Part shown: one piece after another, positions 40,157-48,396 of the stretch
Position numbering within the stretch: the first letter of the stretch is position 1
Layout of the letters: every line of letters begins with the position of its first letter
NCBI RefSeq assembly: GCF_003058165.1
Contig: NZ_QBUC01000022.1
Coordinates: forward strand, 1 to 62,051
DNA length: 62,051 nt
Direction: 5' to 3'
Source: Paenisporosarcina sp. OV554
GTDB lineage: Bacteria; Bacillota; Bacilli; Bacillales_A; Planococcaceae
Translations under genes and position numbers: made by a program
Notes under the pieces: generated by a model
Databases searched by the model: none
Told to the model about the DNA's origin: nothing
The model's input: the letters and a program-made list of their open reading frames with translations, nothing else

Positions 40157-40672
40157 CTAAATTAAATACTTATCCTTGATGATTTTCACATGATGAAGTT
40201 CATGACCTGCAATAATGTATGCCAGAGCACTTACGGAAATTTCGCTGTTGTTCGCGATTCCTTTTCTATCCCGAACTACTTCAGACAATCCACGCACTAG
40301 AGAAAGAGTTGAATGCCTTACTGTAGAATATTCTTCAAGCAAATCTGGGAATGAACGGGAATGAAATAAAGCTTCTTTTACATATTGCTCGTCATCATAG
40401 CCTGCAAGTGGCGTTTGGTCACCTCTTGCTATCCGGAGAATTCTGTAACTCATAATTCGTTCCGTGTCTGCGATATGGCCAATAACTTCTTTCAGTGTCC
40501 ATTTCCCTAGTGCATAACGATAATTCGCTTGTGTTTCAGAAACATCCGAAAGCAATGCAGTTGTGTTCTCTAGGTGTTTGATTAGCGTATCTTCAAGAGA
40601 CCCCTCAGAAACTAAATCAATATACTTTCCATAATAAGCGGGAAATTCTTTATTAGTTGGTTTTGTCCACAT
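40157..40672 (-). CDS. DinB-family protein
   Basis: A 171-residue four-helix-bundle protein of the DinB/YfiT type. The metal-ligand histidines appear as KEVIGHIADTER in the first third and GHELHHVKII near the C-terminus. Family members include thiol-dependent transferases; substrates are unknown. GAGGAGG precedes the ATG. It lies after a degenerate repeat. Confidence 0.88.
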   Translation of the reverse strand: MWTKPTNKEFPAYYGKYIDLVSEGSLEDTLIKHLENTTALLSDVSETQANYRYALGKWTLKEVIGHIADTERIMSYRILRIARGDQTPLAGYDDEQYVKEALFHSRSFPDLLEEYSTVRHSTLSLVRGLSEVVRDRKGIANNSEISVSALAYIIAGHELHHVKIIKDKYLI

Positions 40673-40729
40673 CGTGTTTCCTCCTCGTTACAATCACAAG
40701 TTACAAATATTAATGGATGAATAATAATT

Positions 40730-41168
40730 TTATGTATTTAGCTCATTAATTACTCCTACCAATGTTTCAGCAAGTTTAATATTTTCTATTAAGTAACTCG
40801 GTATTGCATCATTATTTAATATTTCTTGAGTTGACATCCAAAAAACTGTCTACCTCATCAGGACTCTTCGCATATGCCTCTCCAGATTTGTGATCGCAAA
40901 GAAAAACAATGTCGACCACATGTAAACCCAAATCTGTTACAAATGAAGAACTATTAACATATCTAAGATTTGAAACCTCTATTCCTACTTCTTCGTAGAT
41001 TTCTCTGATTAATGTTCTCTCTAGTATATCTGATGAGGTTCCTTCGTAATCTACCTTGCCTCCAACAAGAGAAAGTGTACCGCCAGCGTGTTCTTCTTTT
41101 TCACTACGTCTTATTAAAAGCCACTTTTCATTTTTATAAATGGCACCTTCAACATTAACAATAAACAA
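40730..41168 (-). pseudogene. NUDIX hydrolase with 3' frameshift
   Basis: The frame from 41168 reads MFIVNVEGAIYKNEKWLLI and has a full Nudix box (GGKVDYEGTSSDILERTLIR, EIYEEVG). It then ends at 40812 as SFLDVNSRNIK. In the adjacent frame WMSTQEILNNDAIPSYLIEN then IKLAETLVG continues the normal family C-terminus to 40730. A shift in the TTTTTT run near 40845 explains the break. The truncated 118-residue form keeps the catalytic box and might still be active. Confidence 0.7.
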
Positions 41169-41285
41169 AATTCCACTCCTAAATGAACAAATTTATGGTA
41201 GTCACGTTACTTTTATAACAGAACAAGAAATTAGAGAAATACTAATTGTATTCGTAAGTTTAACTTGCCCTCTTTTTCCCACCGA

Positions 41286-42329
41286 TTAAATAGAGGTCTT
41301 GTTAAATGTTATTTTCGACAATTCTTCTTCAATTCCTTTCATTATGTCAAATGCTCCTCTCGACTTGTTTGAGCATACAACAACCTTGAATGAAGAATTA
41401 GGAAAATAAGCAGAGTGAAAACTAACTCCGGGATCATAGCCCATAACATGGTATTTGGAGATAAGATTCTCATGCTTCTCTATCCATACTCCATACCCAT
41501 AAAAGCTATCTTCTTTGACTTCGGTGTGGGCAGTGAGTAACTGATTGGTAATTGATTTGTTTATCAGTTGATGATTCATAAGGGCTTCCCAAAACCTCCC
41601 CATATCTGTTGCTGTAACGAATGCTCCACCATCCGAACCACCTCTTACTGGTAAAGAATAAATATTCGTTTTCCATGTCCCATCAGAATTATCAATGTAA
41701 CCTAGCGCAATCCTTTCTGGGAGAGAGTCAAAAGCAAAGTACCCTGAATCCAACATTCCTGCTTTTTTAAAAATCCGTTTCTCAACATAGTCAGTAAAGG
41801 CAAATCCACTTGCTTGTTCGACTACCAAACCGAGCAATATATAACCTGCATTATTGTAATGAAAACGCTCCCCTACTGCTGATTTCATGTTCTCATTTTG
41901 AAATAAAGGTAAGAAGTCTTTCAAACACCTAATATGATACATTGGATTTTTAATCCACAAATCTTCAAAATCATCCATCACTTCTTCATCAAAATAATCA
42001 GGTATTCCAGAAGTATGAGTTAACAACCGATGAATCGTTATCGTTTCGTCAAAATGCGGAAACTTCACATCTAGACAATCTCTTAAAGTAGAGTCAAAGG
42101 AAATTTTTCCTTCCTCTACAAGCTGACAAATTGCGATTGAAGTAAAGAGCTTACAGCCTGAAGCTATACCATATCGAGTTTCTGTTTGATTTTTAATTTG
42201 TTCAGAACGATTCGCGAATCCGTAGCTTACATCTACTAAAACCTGGTCTTCATTTTTAACAAATGCTGTCCCCGAAAACTGATTATTACTTTGCAAGTTT
42301 TCTATTCGATCAATTATGTTTAGTTTCAT
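41286..42329 (-). CDS. Serine hydrolase of the beta-lactamase class C / DD-peptidase fold
   Basis: A 347-residue protein. The catalytic SxxK is SGCK (57-60) in RYGIASGCKLFTSIAI, the YxN motif is in RFHYNNAGYILLG, and LLTHTSGIPDYFDE is the usual following loop. No signal peptide is seen, so it is probably a cytoplasmic esterase/peptidase rather than a secreted beta-lactamase. GGAGG decides the ATG over a TTG five codons upstream. Confidence 0.88.
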   Translation of the reverse strand: MKLNIIDRIENLQSNNQFSGTAFVKNEDQVLVDVSYGFANRSEQIKNQTETRYGIASGCKLFTSIAICQLVEEGKISFDSTLRDCLDVKFPHFDETITIHRLLTHTSGIPDYFDEEVMDDFEDLWIKNPMYHIRCLKDFLPLFQNENMKSAVGERFHYNNAGYILLGLVVEQASGFAFTDYVEKRIFKKAGMLDSGYFAFDSLPERIALGYIDNSDGTWKTNIYSLPVRGGSDGGAFVTATDMGRFWEALMNHQLINKSITNQLLTAHTEVKEDSFYGYGVWIEKHENLISKYHVMGYDPGVSFHSAYFPNSSFKVVVCSNKSRGAFDIMKGIEEELSKITFNKTSI

Positions 42330-42392
42330 TTTATATTCCTCCAATTAGACTCTTCTCCAGCTATACACAGTATGTTATTGAAAAAAACTGTT

Positions 42393-42752
42393 TCATTGTG
42401 CTTGAGTAGGAGTCCCTTGATGGAAAAACATTTTCCATTGTCCATCACTAAGTTTCCATATAGAACTTCTCAATGAATACTGCATATTTACCTCGTTAAA
42501 TATTCGATAAGTCGTTAACACTGTGTTTGTAGATAGTTGATGTATTTTAAAATCACTTAATGTCATCTTCACAACACCAATTCCATCTGCCTCAATTCCA
42601 TCCTTGTACAATATGTTTCCAGAACTTCCAAATTCAAAAAAATCGCTTGCAAGTAAATTTGAGAGTTCTACAAGTGATGTCCTTATTTCAGGTTTTAACA
42701 ATCTTTCTTCGAGCTGCAATAGATGCTCTCTTAAAGTTTCATGATCAGACAT
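42393..42752 (-). CDS. DUF4440 / NTF2-like protein
   Basis: A 119-residue protein with the cone-shaped NTF2-like pattern: LLQLEERLLKPEIRTSLVEL, SNLLASDFFEFGSSGNILYK and the C-terminal SSIWKLSDGQWKMFFHQGTP. DUF4440 proteins bind small molecules or act in polyketide-type pathways; no role is evident. It lies 48 bp upstream of the serine hydrolase on the same strand. Confidence 0.8.
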   Translation of the reverse strand: MSDHETLREHLLQLEERLLKPEIRTSLVELSNLLASDFFEFGSSGNILYKDGIEADGIGVVKMTLSDFKIHQLSTNTVLTTYRIFNEVNMQYSLRSSIWKLSDGQWKMFFHQGTPTQAQ

Positions 42753-42938
42753 TATTTATCCCTCTTTTCGTTAATTCAAAGCGTTAGAATCGATTCATCT
42801 ATTTAATTATTATTCTACAAGGAAACATGTTTCCCTTTTTCTTCAAAGAACAATATATAATTAAAGAAATCAATATTAATAATTAGCATGCCGTATAGAT
42901 ATTAAATCTAATTTATTTTTGCAAATGAGGGTTTCTGT

Positions 42939-43577
42939 ATGTTGGAATGGATAGCGATAATAACCATGTTAATTGACCATATCGGGTATGAATTTTTTCC
43001 GACTGACCTTACTTGGAGAATGATAGGAAGGATTGCTTTTCCTATTTACACCTACCTATTAGTGAGGGGGTTAACATTAACAAGTAGTAGATCTACCTAT
43101 TTTAAAAGATTATTGGTAATTGGCGTATTAGCGCAACTTCCTTTTACATTCCTTTTCGAGACCTATTCATTAAACGTACTCTTCACCCTATTATATGGAG
43201 CAATTGCAATCGTAATATATGAAAAAATCGGGATAATTCGGGGGATTTTCATCCTCGTGATTTTTGGTCTCATCATGGTGCCCATCTCAGATTTCACGGA
43301 CTACGGTATATATGGATACTTATTATTTTTACTCTACTATTTTCTGAAAGAAAAACCGGTTGCACTACTAATCGGTCATGTAAGTTTAAACGTTCTATAT
43401 AGCTGGAATTATTTTGATTCTTGGAATTCTATTCAATCATTCAGTATCATTGCCACATTCATAATAATTTTCAAAAATCACCTCACTGTAGTGAAAATAC
43501 CAAGATTATTCTATCGAGCTTTTTACCCAACCCATTTGTTGATTTTGTATCTCCTATCCCTATTGATTTATAGATAA
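42939..43577 (+). CDS. TraX-family membrane protein
   Basis: A 212-residue protein with about seven membrane helices. The start LEWIAIITMLIDHIGYEFFP then WRMIGRIAFPIYTYLLVRGL is the TraX family signature. TraX was first described as a pilin acetylase of F plasmids; chromosomal Bacillus homologues have unknown substrates. GAGGG precedes the ATG. It is the first of two plus-strand genes inside an otherwise minus-strand stretch. Confidence 0.85.
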   Translation: MLEWIAIITMLIDHIGYEFFPTDLTWRMIGRIAFPIYTYLLVRGLTLTSSRSTYFKRLLVIGVLAQLPFTFLFETYSLNVLFTLLYGAIAIVIYEKIGIIRGIFILVIFGLIMVPISDFTDYGIYGYLLFLLYYFLKEKPVALLIGHVSLNVLYSWNYFDSWNSIQSFSIIATFIIIFKNHLTVVKIPRLFYRAFYPTHLLILYLLSLLIYR

Positions 43578-43676
43578 GAATTAATAGAGGTAGGAAACGC
43601 TACTCCTTGATACAAAGGTTCTGCTATTTTCTTGTTAGACTAATTAGAAAAGAAAAAGAAATTTATGTAAAAAAAA

Positions 43677-43687
43677 TGTGATACAAT
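43677..43687 (+). promoter_or_regulatory. Extended -10 promoter of the attenuator leader
   Basis: TGTGATACAAT contains TGA directly before TACAAT. There is no good -35 box. The transcript would start about 50 bp upstream of the leader-peptide ribosome site. Confidence 0.5.
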
Positions 43688-43749
43688 AAAAACACCTGGA
43701 AAATTACCCATTAATTTACAGACGAAAGTTGTTAGAGGAGGCGTTCATT

Positions 43750-43809
43750 ATGAAAAAAAACAAAAAGCTTATTATTAGTAATGATTACACGGGGATAACG
43801 CCTAATTAA
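43750..43809 (+). CDS. 19-residue leader peptide of a translational attenuator
   Basis: The peptide is MKKNKKLIISNDYTGITPN with GAGGAGG at 43735-43741. Its last codons form the left arm of a hairpin, and its stop lies in the loop. The size and position match erm/cat-type leader peptides, where drug-stalled ribosomes on the leader free the ribosome site of the following resistance gene. The inducer is unknown. Confidence 0.7.
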   Translation: MKKNKKLIISNDYTGITPN

Positions 43810-43849
43810 CAACTTGGTTTAGCGTTTCCCCGAATTTTGAAAGGGGAAA
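43790..43849 (+). promoter_or_regulatory. Competing hairpins of the attenuator
   Basis: Hairpin 1 pairs CGGGGATAACGC (43790-43801) with GCGTTTCCCCG (43822-43832), one bulge. Hairpin 2 pairs TTTCCCC (43825-43831) with GGGGAAA (43843-43849) and would bury the AAAGGGGA ribosome site of the acetyltransferase. The two share TTTCCCC, so they exclude each other. Confidence 0.75.
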
Positions 43850-43852
43850 ATT

Positions 43853-44311
43853 ATGAAAATAGAAAATGTGGAAATTGTAGAGTTAAATGCAGAAAATTGG
43901 TACGATTGTTGCGAATTAGAGGTATCGGAAGAACAAAAAGAATATATTGAACCAAATGCTATATCAATATCGCAATCAAAGTTTGAAACTACATTAAAGC
44001 CCTATGCTATTTATGCTGAAGAAAAGGTAGTTGGTTTTTTGATGTATAATTCTGTTCAAGAGGAACTAGATGGTTATTGGGTATATAGAATAATGGTGGA
44101 TAAGCAATTCCAAGGTAAGGGCATAGGTAAAGCAGCAACCAAACTAATGATGGCTGAGATGACTAAATCATTGAATGCTCAAAAAATCATTGTAGGTTAT
44201 CATCCCAAAAACTTGGGAGCACATAACTTGTACGCAAGTTTAGGATTCATTGATAACGGTGATAGGTTCGGTAAAGAAATGGCAGTTATTAAAGAAGTAA
44301 CTACTGATTAA
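43853..44311 (+). CDS. GNAT acetyltransferase (BltD-like), attenuator-controlled
   Basis: A 152-residue GNAT enzyme. Motif A is VDKQFQGKGIGKAATKLMMA (acetyl-CoA pyrophosphate loop Q-x-x-G-x-G), motif B is NLGAHNLYASLGF. Length and layout resemble BltD-type polyamine acetyltransferases, and small-drug acetyltransferases are similar. AAAGGGGA four to ten bases before the ATG is predicted to be masked by a hairpin until the leader peptide is slowed. An inducible drug- or polyamine-modifying role is inferred. Confidence 0.85.
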   Translation: MKIENVEIVELNAENWYDCCELEVSEEQKEYIEPNAISISQSKFETTLKPYAIYAEEKVVGFLMYNSVQEELDGYWVYRIMVDKQFQGKGIGKAATKLMMAEMTKSLNAQKIIVGYHPKNLGAHNLYASLGFIDNGDRFGKEMAVIKEVTTD

Positions 44312-44504
44312 TCAGTTGATAGAATATCTTAAGCAAAAAAGGACCATTTGGGGTAACGGGTTCCGTTTTGAAGTACAAACATAAATAAGTAAACAAAAGG
44401 GTTATCAATTCGTATATGAATTGGTAGCCCTTGTTTCATTGATTTGCAACGTTTAATGTGTTAAATTCTCTTTCTTGGGTGTTTTTGATTAATAATAGTA
44501 GCGG
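44312..44504. other. Intergenic with terminator hairpin
   Basis: AAGGGTTATCAATTC pairs with GAATTGGTAGCCCTT at 44396-44431, followed by GTTTCATT. It probably ends the GNAT transcript and resembles the hairpin at 421-460. No gene is seen. Confidence 0.6.
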
Positions 44505-44534
44505 CTTATTGAACTAAAGCACTCGTTAGTTATA
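44505..44534. repeat. Cassette repeat, right box only
   Basis: TTGAACTAAAGCACTCGTTA then GTTATAGCA. It bounds an empty cassette, 44535-44581. Confidence 0.75.
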
Positions 44535-44581
44535 GCAATCAAACAAAATTTTATCCAGAACACACAACTCCTTCTATTCCA
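44535..44581 (-). pseudogene. Coding-deleted copy of the DUF4181 cassette
   Basis: AAATTTTATCCAGAACACAC then AACTCCT.CTATTCCATTAAC matches the leader and first codons of the gene at 3724-4131, but nothing of the coding body remains. It lies exactly between a right box and a left box, as a cassette would. Confidence 0.7.
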
Positions 44582-44790
44582 TTAACCTGTTGCGTTAGTT
44601 GAACAAGTAACTGGATGATCCGTCCGCAAAACCTCGAATCAATTACTCAGTTGGATTGTATCGAGCATACACCATAGGTTGACATAACACCCCGATTGGG
44701 AAGAATTCAACTAGGTTCATTAAAAAAAGACTGCCCTATAAAAGGCAGCCGATTTCTTCAACTTAAACACTCGTTAGTTTAATAAGAAAA
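44582..44790. repeat. Compound cassette repeat with TTGACATAAC element
   Basis: The left box TAACCTGTTGCGTTAGTTGA, then GATGATCCGTCCGCAAAAC, TTGGATTGTATCGAGCATAC, TAGGTTGACATAACACC, a CTGCCC...GGCAGCC arm and right box ACTTAAACACTCGTTAGTT. It parallels 1187-1530 segment by segment in its first 110 bp. Confidence 0.75.
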
Positions 44791-45140
44791 GTTTGTGTTT
44801 TGCTAAAAGATTCTTACGCGAATATTGTTAAACCCCATTTAAAATGATGCTATGAATTTTCGCTTAAGAATTTGACAAACATAAAAAGAAGTCGCCCAAA
44901 ACCCTACAGTTAATGAATAAGAAGCAAATGCATTTTCTCTTAAAAATCCTACAAACATAAAATACCTCCTAATTAAAAATCATGTTAGAAAACTTGAACT
45001 TGTTTCCTTGAGCAAAAAAGTTTCCTTAGCGCAACAATAATATAACATATGTATTTTCTCTTGAGAATTCTACAAAAATAACAATATTTCCTCAATTGCA
45101 GGTAGTAAACAAGTGAACTTGCTTGTATGGGGCATGCAAA
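44791..45140. other. Intergenic with small decayed frames
   Basis: On the minus strand AGGAGG and an ATG (44957-44959) start FVGFLKRK, but a shift is needed to continue in ENAFASYSLTVGFWATSFYV. This suggests a dead 39-residue membrane protein. Similar scraps lie near 45040-45075. No intact gene is present. Confidence 0.45.
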
Positions 45141-45240
45141 CCTGTTGACATAATAGATGAATTAGGAAGTATTCAACCAAGAAAAAGCCGCCTTTTAAAG
45201 GCAGCTGGTTGGTCAACTAAAGCACCTCTAGTTGAAAAAG
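45140..45240. repeat. TTGACATAAC element plus GGCAGC-arm right half
   Basis: CCTGTTGACATAATAGATGA, then AGCCGCCTTTTAAAGGCAGC and TCAACTAAAGCACCTCTAGT. It is the same order as in 44665-44785, without the left box. Confidence 0.65.
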
Positions 45241-45331
45241 AAATAATTATTTTTTTAGCAATTGTAATAACAAATTTCTTATTTTATTTAGCTTTGGAGT
45301 ATTTAAACAAACAAATTTTCACCTATGCTTT

Positions 45332-45871
45332 TCAAATTTTTAATTCACCATACATTGAATAATCTGCTTCACCTGAAATGTTTTCCAGCCCGTTTTCGCA
45401 TAATTCCATTACCATTAGATACTCTTCTGATGGAGGAAGATTTTTCTTGGATGCATATATACCAAATTTAGTTGAAGTTCTAAACCCAAAGCGTTGATAA
45501 TAACGAAAATCTCCTTCAACAACAATCCCCTTAAATCCTAAATTAGAAGCTAATTTAATTCCTTCCCGTAACATGTATTTACCAACACCCTGACGCTGTT
45601 TATTAATTGCCACTGAAACTGGTGATAGCATTAACACTTCATTTTCGTGCTTTTTACTAATTGGAAACTTTGAGAGGACAAAATGTCCAATAATCTTTCC
45701 TTCTTCTTCAACTACTAAATCAAGCTCAGGAATATAATATTGTTTTTCTCTAATCTTTTTTAGCCAAGCCTTTTCGTATTCTCCATCTGCATGACCCGTG
45801 TTTTTGAATACTTCACAAACAAAAATTTCTGTATAATTATATTCTTCTTTTTTAACAGCTCTTATTTTCAT
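45332..45871 (-). CDS. GNAT N-acetyltransferase (YhbS-like)
   Basis: A 179-residue GNAT protein. LSPVSVAINKQRQGVGKYML is motif A with the acetyl-CoA loop, and VVEGDFRYYQRFGF is typical of the YhbS-type subgroup. The substrate is unknown. AGAGAT/GGAG precedes the ATG. It is a cassette gene; the repeat at 45924 starts about 50 bp upstream. Confidence 0.85.
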   Translation of the reverse strand: MKIRAVKKEEYNYTEIFVCEVFKNTGHADGEYEKAWLKKIREKQYYIPELDLVVEEEGKIIGHFVLSKFPISKKHENEVLMLSPVSVAINKQRQGVGKYMLREGIKLASNLGFKGIVVEGDFRYYQRFGFRTSTKFGIYASKKNLPPSEEYLMVMELCENGLENISGEADYSMYGELKI

Positions 45872-45923
45872 AACTATCTCTCCAATAGATTATCTTTCTC
45901 CAAAATTTCAATGTTTTTCTTTC

Positions 45924-45998
45924 TTTAACTAACCTGCCCCGTTAGTGCAATAAGAAACGGCTTTATTCCTTATCGAAGTAAGGAACGCGTTAGTTAAA
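45924..45998. repeat. Complete cassette repeat (short arm)
   Basis: TTTAACTAACCTGCCCCGTT, arm GGCTTTATTCCTTATCGAAG, right box TAAGGAACGCGTTAGTTAAA with a decayed spacer. Confidence 0.85.
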
Positions 45999-46022
45999 GT
46001 GTAATACTAAATAAATTTGCAT

Positions 46023-46787
46023 TTATTGGTTATTCACCTTATTTATTTGTTTTGCACAATCTTTGATAGTATCAATTACGACTCTTGGCTCTGACAATTG
46101 AGGAAAATGTCCACTTTTTTCAGCTACAATGTGTTTGCTATTTTTTGACAATGAAAGTAACTCCAATTGATTCTCTAGTCGTTTTTTCCGAACTTCCTCT
46201 GGCATCATTCGGTTTTCTTTTCCACCTGTAATTACAAATACGGGTATTTTAGGAAAAAAGTCTACTTGTTGGATTTGATCAACAGTTTCTTTCACAAAAT
46301 TAACTTCATTGAATTGTTTATGTGAAGACAAGGAATCAAACATTGTGAACATTTTATTTATTACTTTTACTGTCTTACCTTGATATTCATTTAGGCTTAA
46401 ATCTTTCGGGTGGCTGGATTCTAAAAAGACAATTCCTGCTACCTCGTTTGGGTAAAGTCGAGCATACAAATTTGCATATAATCCACCTAACGAATGTCCA
46501 ACTAATATGAGTGGAGATTCAAACCCCACTATTGTTAATGCTTCACGAAGAGTTTTAACAATCGTTTTTCCATCTTGAGATTCTATTGGTTTATCACTAC
46601 CACTAATACCAAAACGATTATAAGAAAATACAGATGATGATTCTGAAATTTCTGGTAGTATTTTCATCCAAGCATCTATCGGTCCCGAACCACCGTTAAT
46701 CAAAACTATATTTGGTTTTCCTTTCCCACTAATATTATATTGTAACTTCCCTTTTGATGTTTCAATGTTATATTTCTCAATTTTCAA
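46023..46787 (-). CDS. Alpha/beta hydrolase
   Basis: A 254-residue alpha/beta-hydrolase. The oxyanion-region GGSGPIDAW, nucleophile elbow VGHSLGGLYANLYA (Ser in GHSLG), VFVITGGKENRM and the late KSGHFPQ with the catalytic His are visible. There is no signal peptide, and the substrate is unknown. The start is TTG with TGAGGT upstream. It is the only gene between two complete repeats. Confidence 0.88.
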   Translation of the reverse strand: MKIEKYNIETSKGKLQYNISGKGKPNIVLINGGSGPIDAWMKILPEISESSSVFSYNRFGISGSDKPIESQDGKTIVKTLREALTIVGFESPLILVGHSLGGLYANLYARLYPNEVAGIVFLESSHPKDLSLNEYQGKTVKVINKMFTMFDSLSSHKQFNEVNFVKETVDQIQQVDFFPKIPVFVITGGKENRMMPEEVRKKRLENQLELLSLSKNSKHIVAEKSGHFPQLSEPRVVIDTIKDCAKQINKVNNQ

Positions 46788-46888
46788 TTGTTATACCTCA
46801 CTTGGTTTATTTGTCTCTAACGATGTTGGTTACGTTTGTCATAAGCATTGGTTTAATCTAATATTCTCGGTGGATTTTTGTGATTCCT

Positions 46889-46981
46889 TATTGAACTAAC
46901 CCCGTTAGTACAATAAGTTCAAAGAGCTTTAATCCCGCTTGGATAATCGCTCTGATAAACGCACCTAGTTAGTTTAATAAG
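46889..46981. repeat. Complete cassette repeat (variant arm)
   Basis: TTGAACTAACCCCGTTAGTA, arm AAGAGC...GCTCTGATAAAC, right box GCACCTAGTTAGTTT. The left spacer is shortened. The next gene's stop is inside the right box. Confidence 0.8.
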
Positions 46982-47394
46982 AATCCTGTAATTCCACCAA
47001 GCATACCATCGATAGCTGAAGCACCGCCCCAAATTGCATATACAAGTGCCTGTTCTTTAAAATATGATGATACTGTTGCTTCTATATAAAAGTGTCCAAT
47101 CGCGAAGTAAAAAGTAATTGCACAAATTGTATAAATGGATCCAAGTAATGCAGCTTTACTAATGTTATTCGCAAATAGATAGCCAACAAGCAGTGTAAGA
47201 ATAAACCACATTGGTAAAGAATTAATCGTTATCGCTAAATACGAAATGATAAATTCGAGGACTGTTACATCATCAGCTAAATTGGGTAGATTATCAGAAA
47301 TTACTGAAATAACTCCAACAACTAAACCAACAATAAGTGTAAAAATAATAAACTTTCTCCAATGCCTTTTATATTCTTGATTCTCTTTCAACAA
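46969..47394 (-). CDS. Membrane protein of unknown function
   Basis: A 141-residue protein with four membrane helices (about 14-34, 45-70, 78-104 and 118-138) and an N-terminal basic HWRKF. The C-terminal IWGGASAIDGMLGGITGFLL ends inside the repeat, with the TAA in the right box. GGGGAG precedes TTG start codons. The family is not recognised. Confidence 0.65.
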   Translation of the reverse strand: MLKENQEYKRHWRKFIIFTLIVGLVVGVISVISDNLPNLADDVTVLEFIISYLAITINSLPMWFILTLLVGYLFANNISKAALLGSIYTICAITFYFAIGHFYIEATVSSYFKEQALVYAIWGGASAIDGMLGGITGFLLN

Positions 47395-47487
47395 AAAACA
47401 ACTCCCCTAATTATTAATTTTGGCTTTCATAGGAATAAAATGTCTAAATATATATTACCATATTATTACATAAATATTCATTACTTC

Positions 47488-47576
47488 TTCAACTAAACTG
47501 CCTCGTTAGTTCAATAAGAAAAAAACTAACGGATGCTTTACTCCTTCTTGAAGTAAAGCATCCGTTAGTTTAAGTG
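47488..47576. repeat. Complete cassette repeat (short arm)
   Basis: TTCAACTAAACTGCCTCGTT, arm ATGCTTTACTCCTTCTTGAA, right box GTAAAGCATCCGTTAGTTTA. GATGCTTTACT and AGTAAAGCATC form an 11-bp perfect stem. Confidence 0.9.
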
Positions 47577-47589
47577 TAACTCTTCACAA

Positions 47590-47796
47590 TCAAATTAATA
47601 TTAAGTAAAACAATTTTAATTGCAGTGATATAAAGATTGTTAAAATTAGGAAGAAACATAAAGTCTCTAAATTAAATAAATATGGATTGGGCTTAAATTT
47701 TCCAAAGAATTTAATTCTTTTTACAAGACTACTATCAATTAAGAGCAATAGAAAATAAACAATTAGCAAGCTAAATAAGGACATTATACTCGCCAT
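47590..47796 (-). CDS. Small two-helix membrane protein
   Basis: A 68-residue protein from the ATG at 47796 (frame open ten codons further, overlapping the next gene). Two helices (about 5-22 and 44-66) flank a basic loop RIKFFGKFKPNP. GGGAG lies 14 bases upstream, rather far. It shares a cassette with the gene at 47807. Confidence 0.5.
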   Translation of the reverse strand: MASIMSLFSLLIVYFLLLLIDSSLVKRIKFFGKFKPNPYLFNLETLCFFLILTIFISLQLKLFYLILI

Positions 47797-47806
47797 TATG
47801 AAGTTG

Positions 47807-48178
47807 TTATTCTCCCAAAAACACAATAGATAAAAATACTGCCCATATACATTTTAAGATATTTGCTAACAGTTCAAATGGACCAGATAATGTTGCCATC
47901 ATATGGTTACTTTTGTCTTCCCGATTTGGACTCTTATTTTCTTCCCTTGCTATGTGTACAATATGACCTGTTTGAAAAGTCATTGTAATTACCATCATAC
48001 TTAGATAAATTATCCCAAAAATCATTCCAACCTTTAACACTTCATTATTTAACAATCGATTCATTACTATGAGAAGAGGCAACCACATCGCATACATTAC
48101 TGCCATTAATATATGTAAAAATCCGTACTCATTATGATGTGCTAACTTGTTGAATGTTAAAGCAATCAAAAAAATCAA
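47807..48178 (-). CDS. Membrane protein of unknown function
   Basis: A 123-residue frame with three or four membrane helices and a hydrophilic stretch AREENKSPNREDKSNHMM. The start is uncertain. TTG at 48178 has ATAGGT close by, yet the frame is open upstream with good hydrophobic sequence (FFVILYCNIGWIGIL) and AGGAG further out, so the N-terminus may be longer or damaged. It is a two-gene cassette with the gene at 47590. Confidence 0.55.
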   Translation of the reverse strand: MIFLIALTFNKLAHHNEYGFLHILMAVMYAMWLPLLIVMNRLLNNEVLKVGMIFGIIYLSMMVITMTFQTGHIVHIAREENKSPNREDKSNHMMATLSGPFELLANILKCIWAVFLSIVFLGE

Positions 48179-48261
48179 AATACCTATCCAGCCAATATTA
48201 CAGTAGAGAATAACAAAGAATTAAACTCCTCTTCTATAATATGATTTCTAAAGAGTAATTC

Positions 48262-48347
48262 CTTATTTCGCCCGTTAGTTCAATAAGAAAAAAGCGGCCT
48301 AAGCAGCACAATGATCTTCAACTAAAGCACCCGTTAGTTGAATAAGG
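48262..48347. repeat. Complete cassette repeat (long arm, short left box)
   Basis: TATTTCGCCCGTTAGTTCAA, arm AAGCGGCCTAAGCAGCACAA, then TGATCTTC and right box AACTAAAGCACCCGTTAGTT. Confidence 0.85.
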
Positions 48348-48396
48348 ATTTCTTTCGTTACCCAGTCCTGATAGTTCAACAAGGATGAGCTATTTT

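Noticed and set aside
41286-42329. Secreted class C beta-lactamase conferring drug resistance
   Set aside because: No signal peptide, and the family is dominated by esterases and peptidases; only the fold can be claimed.
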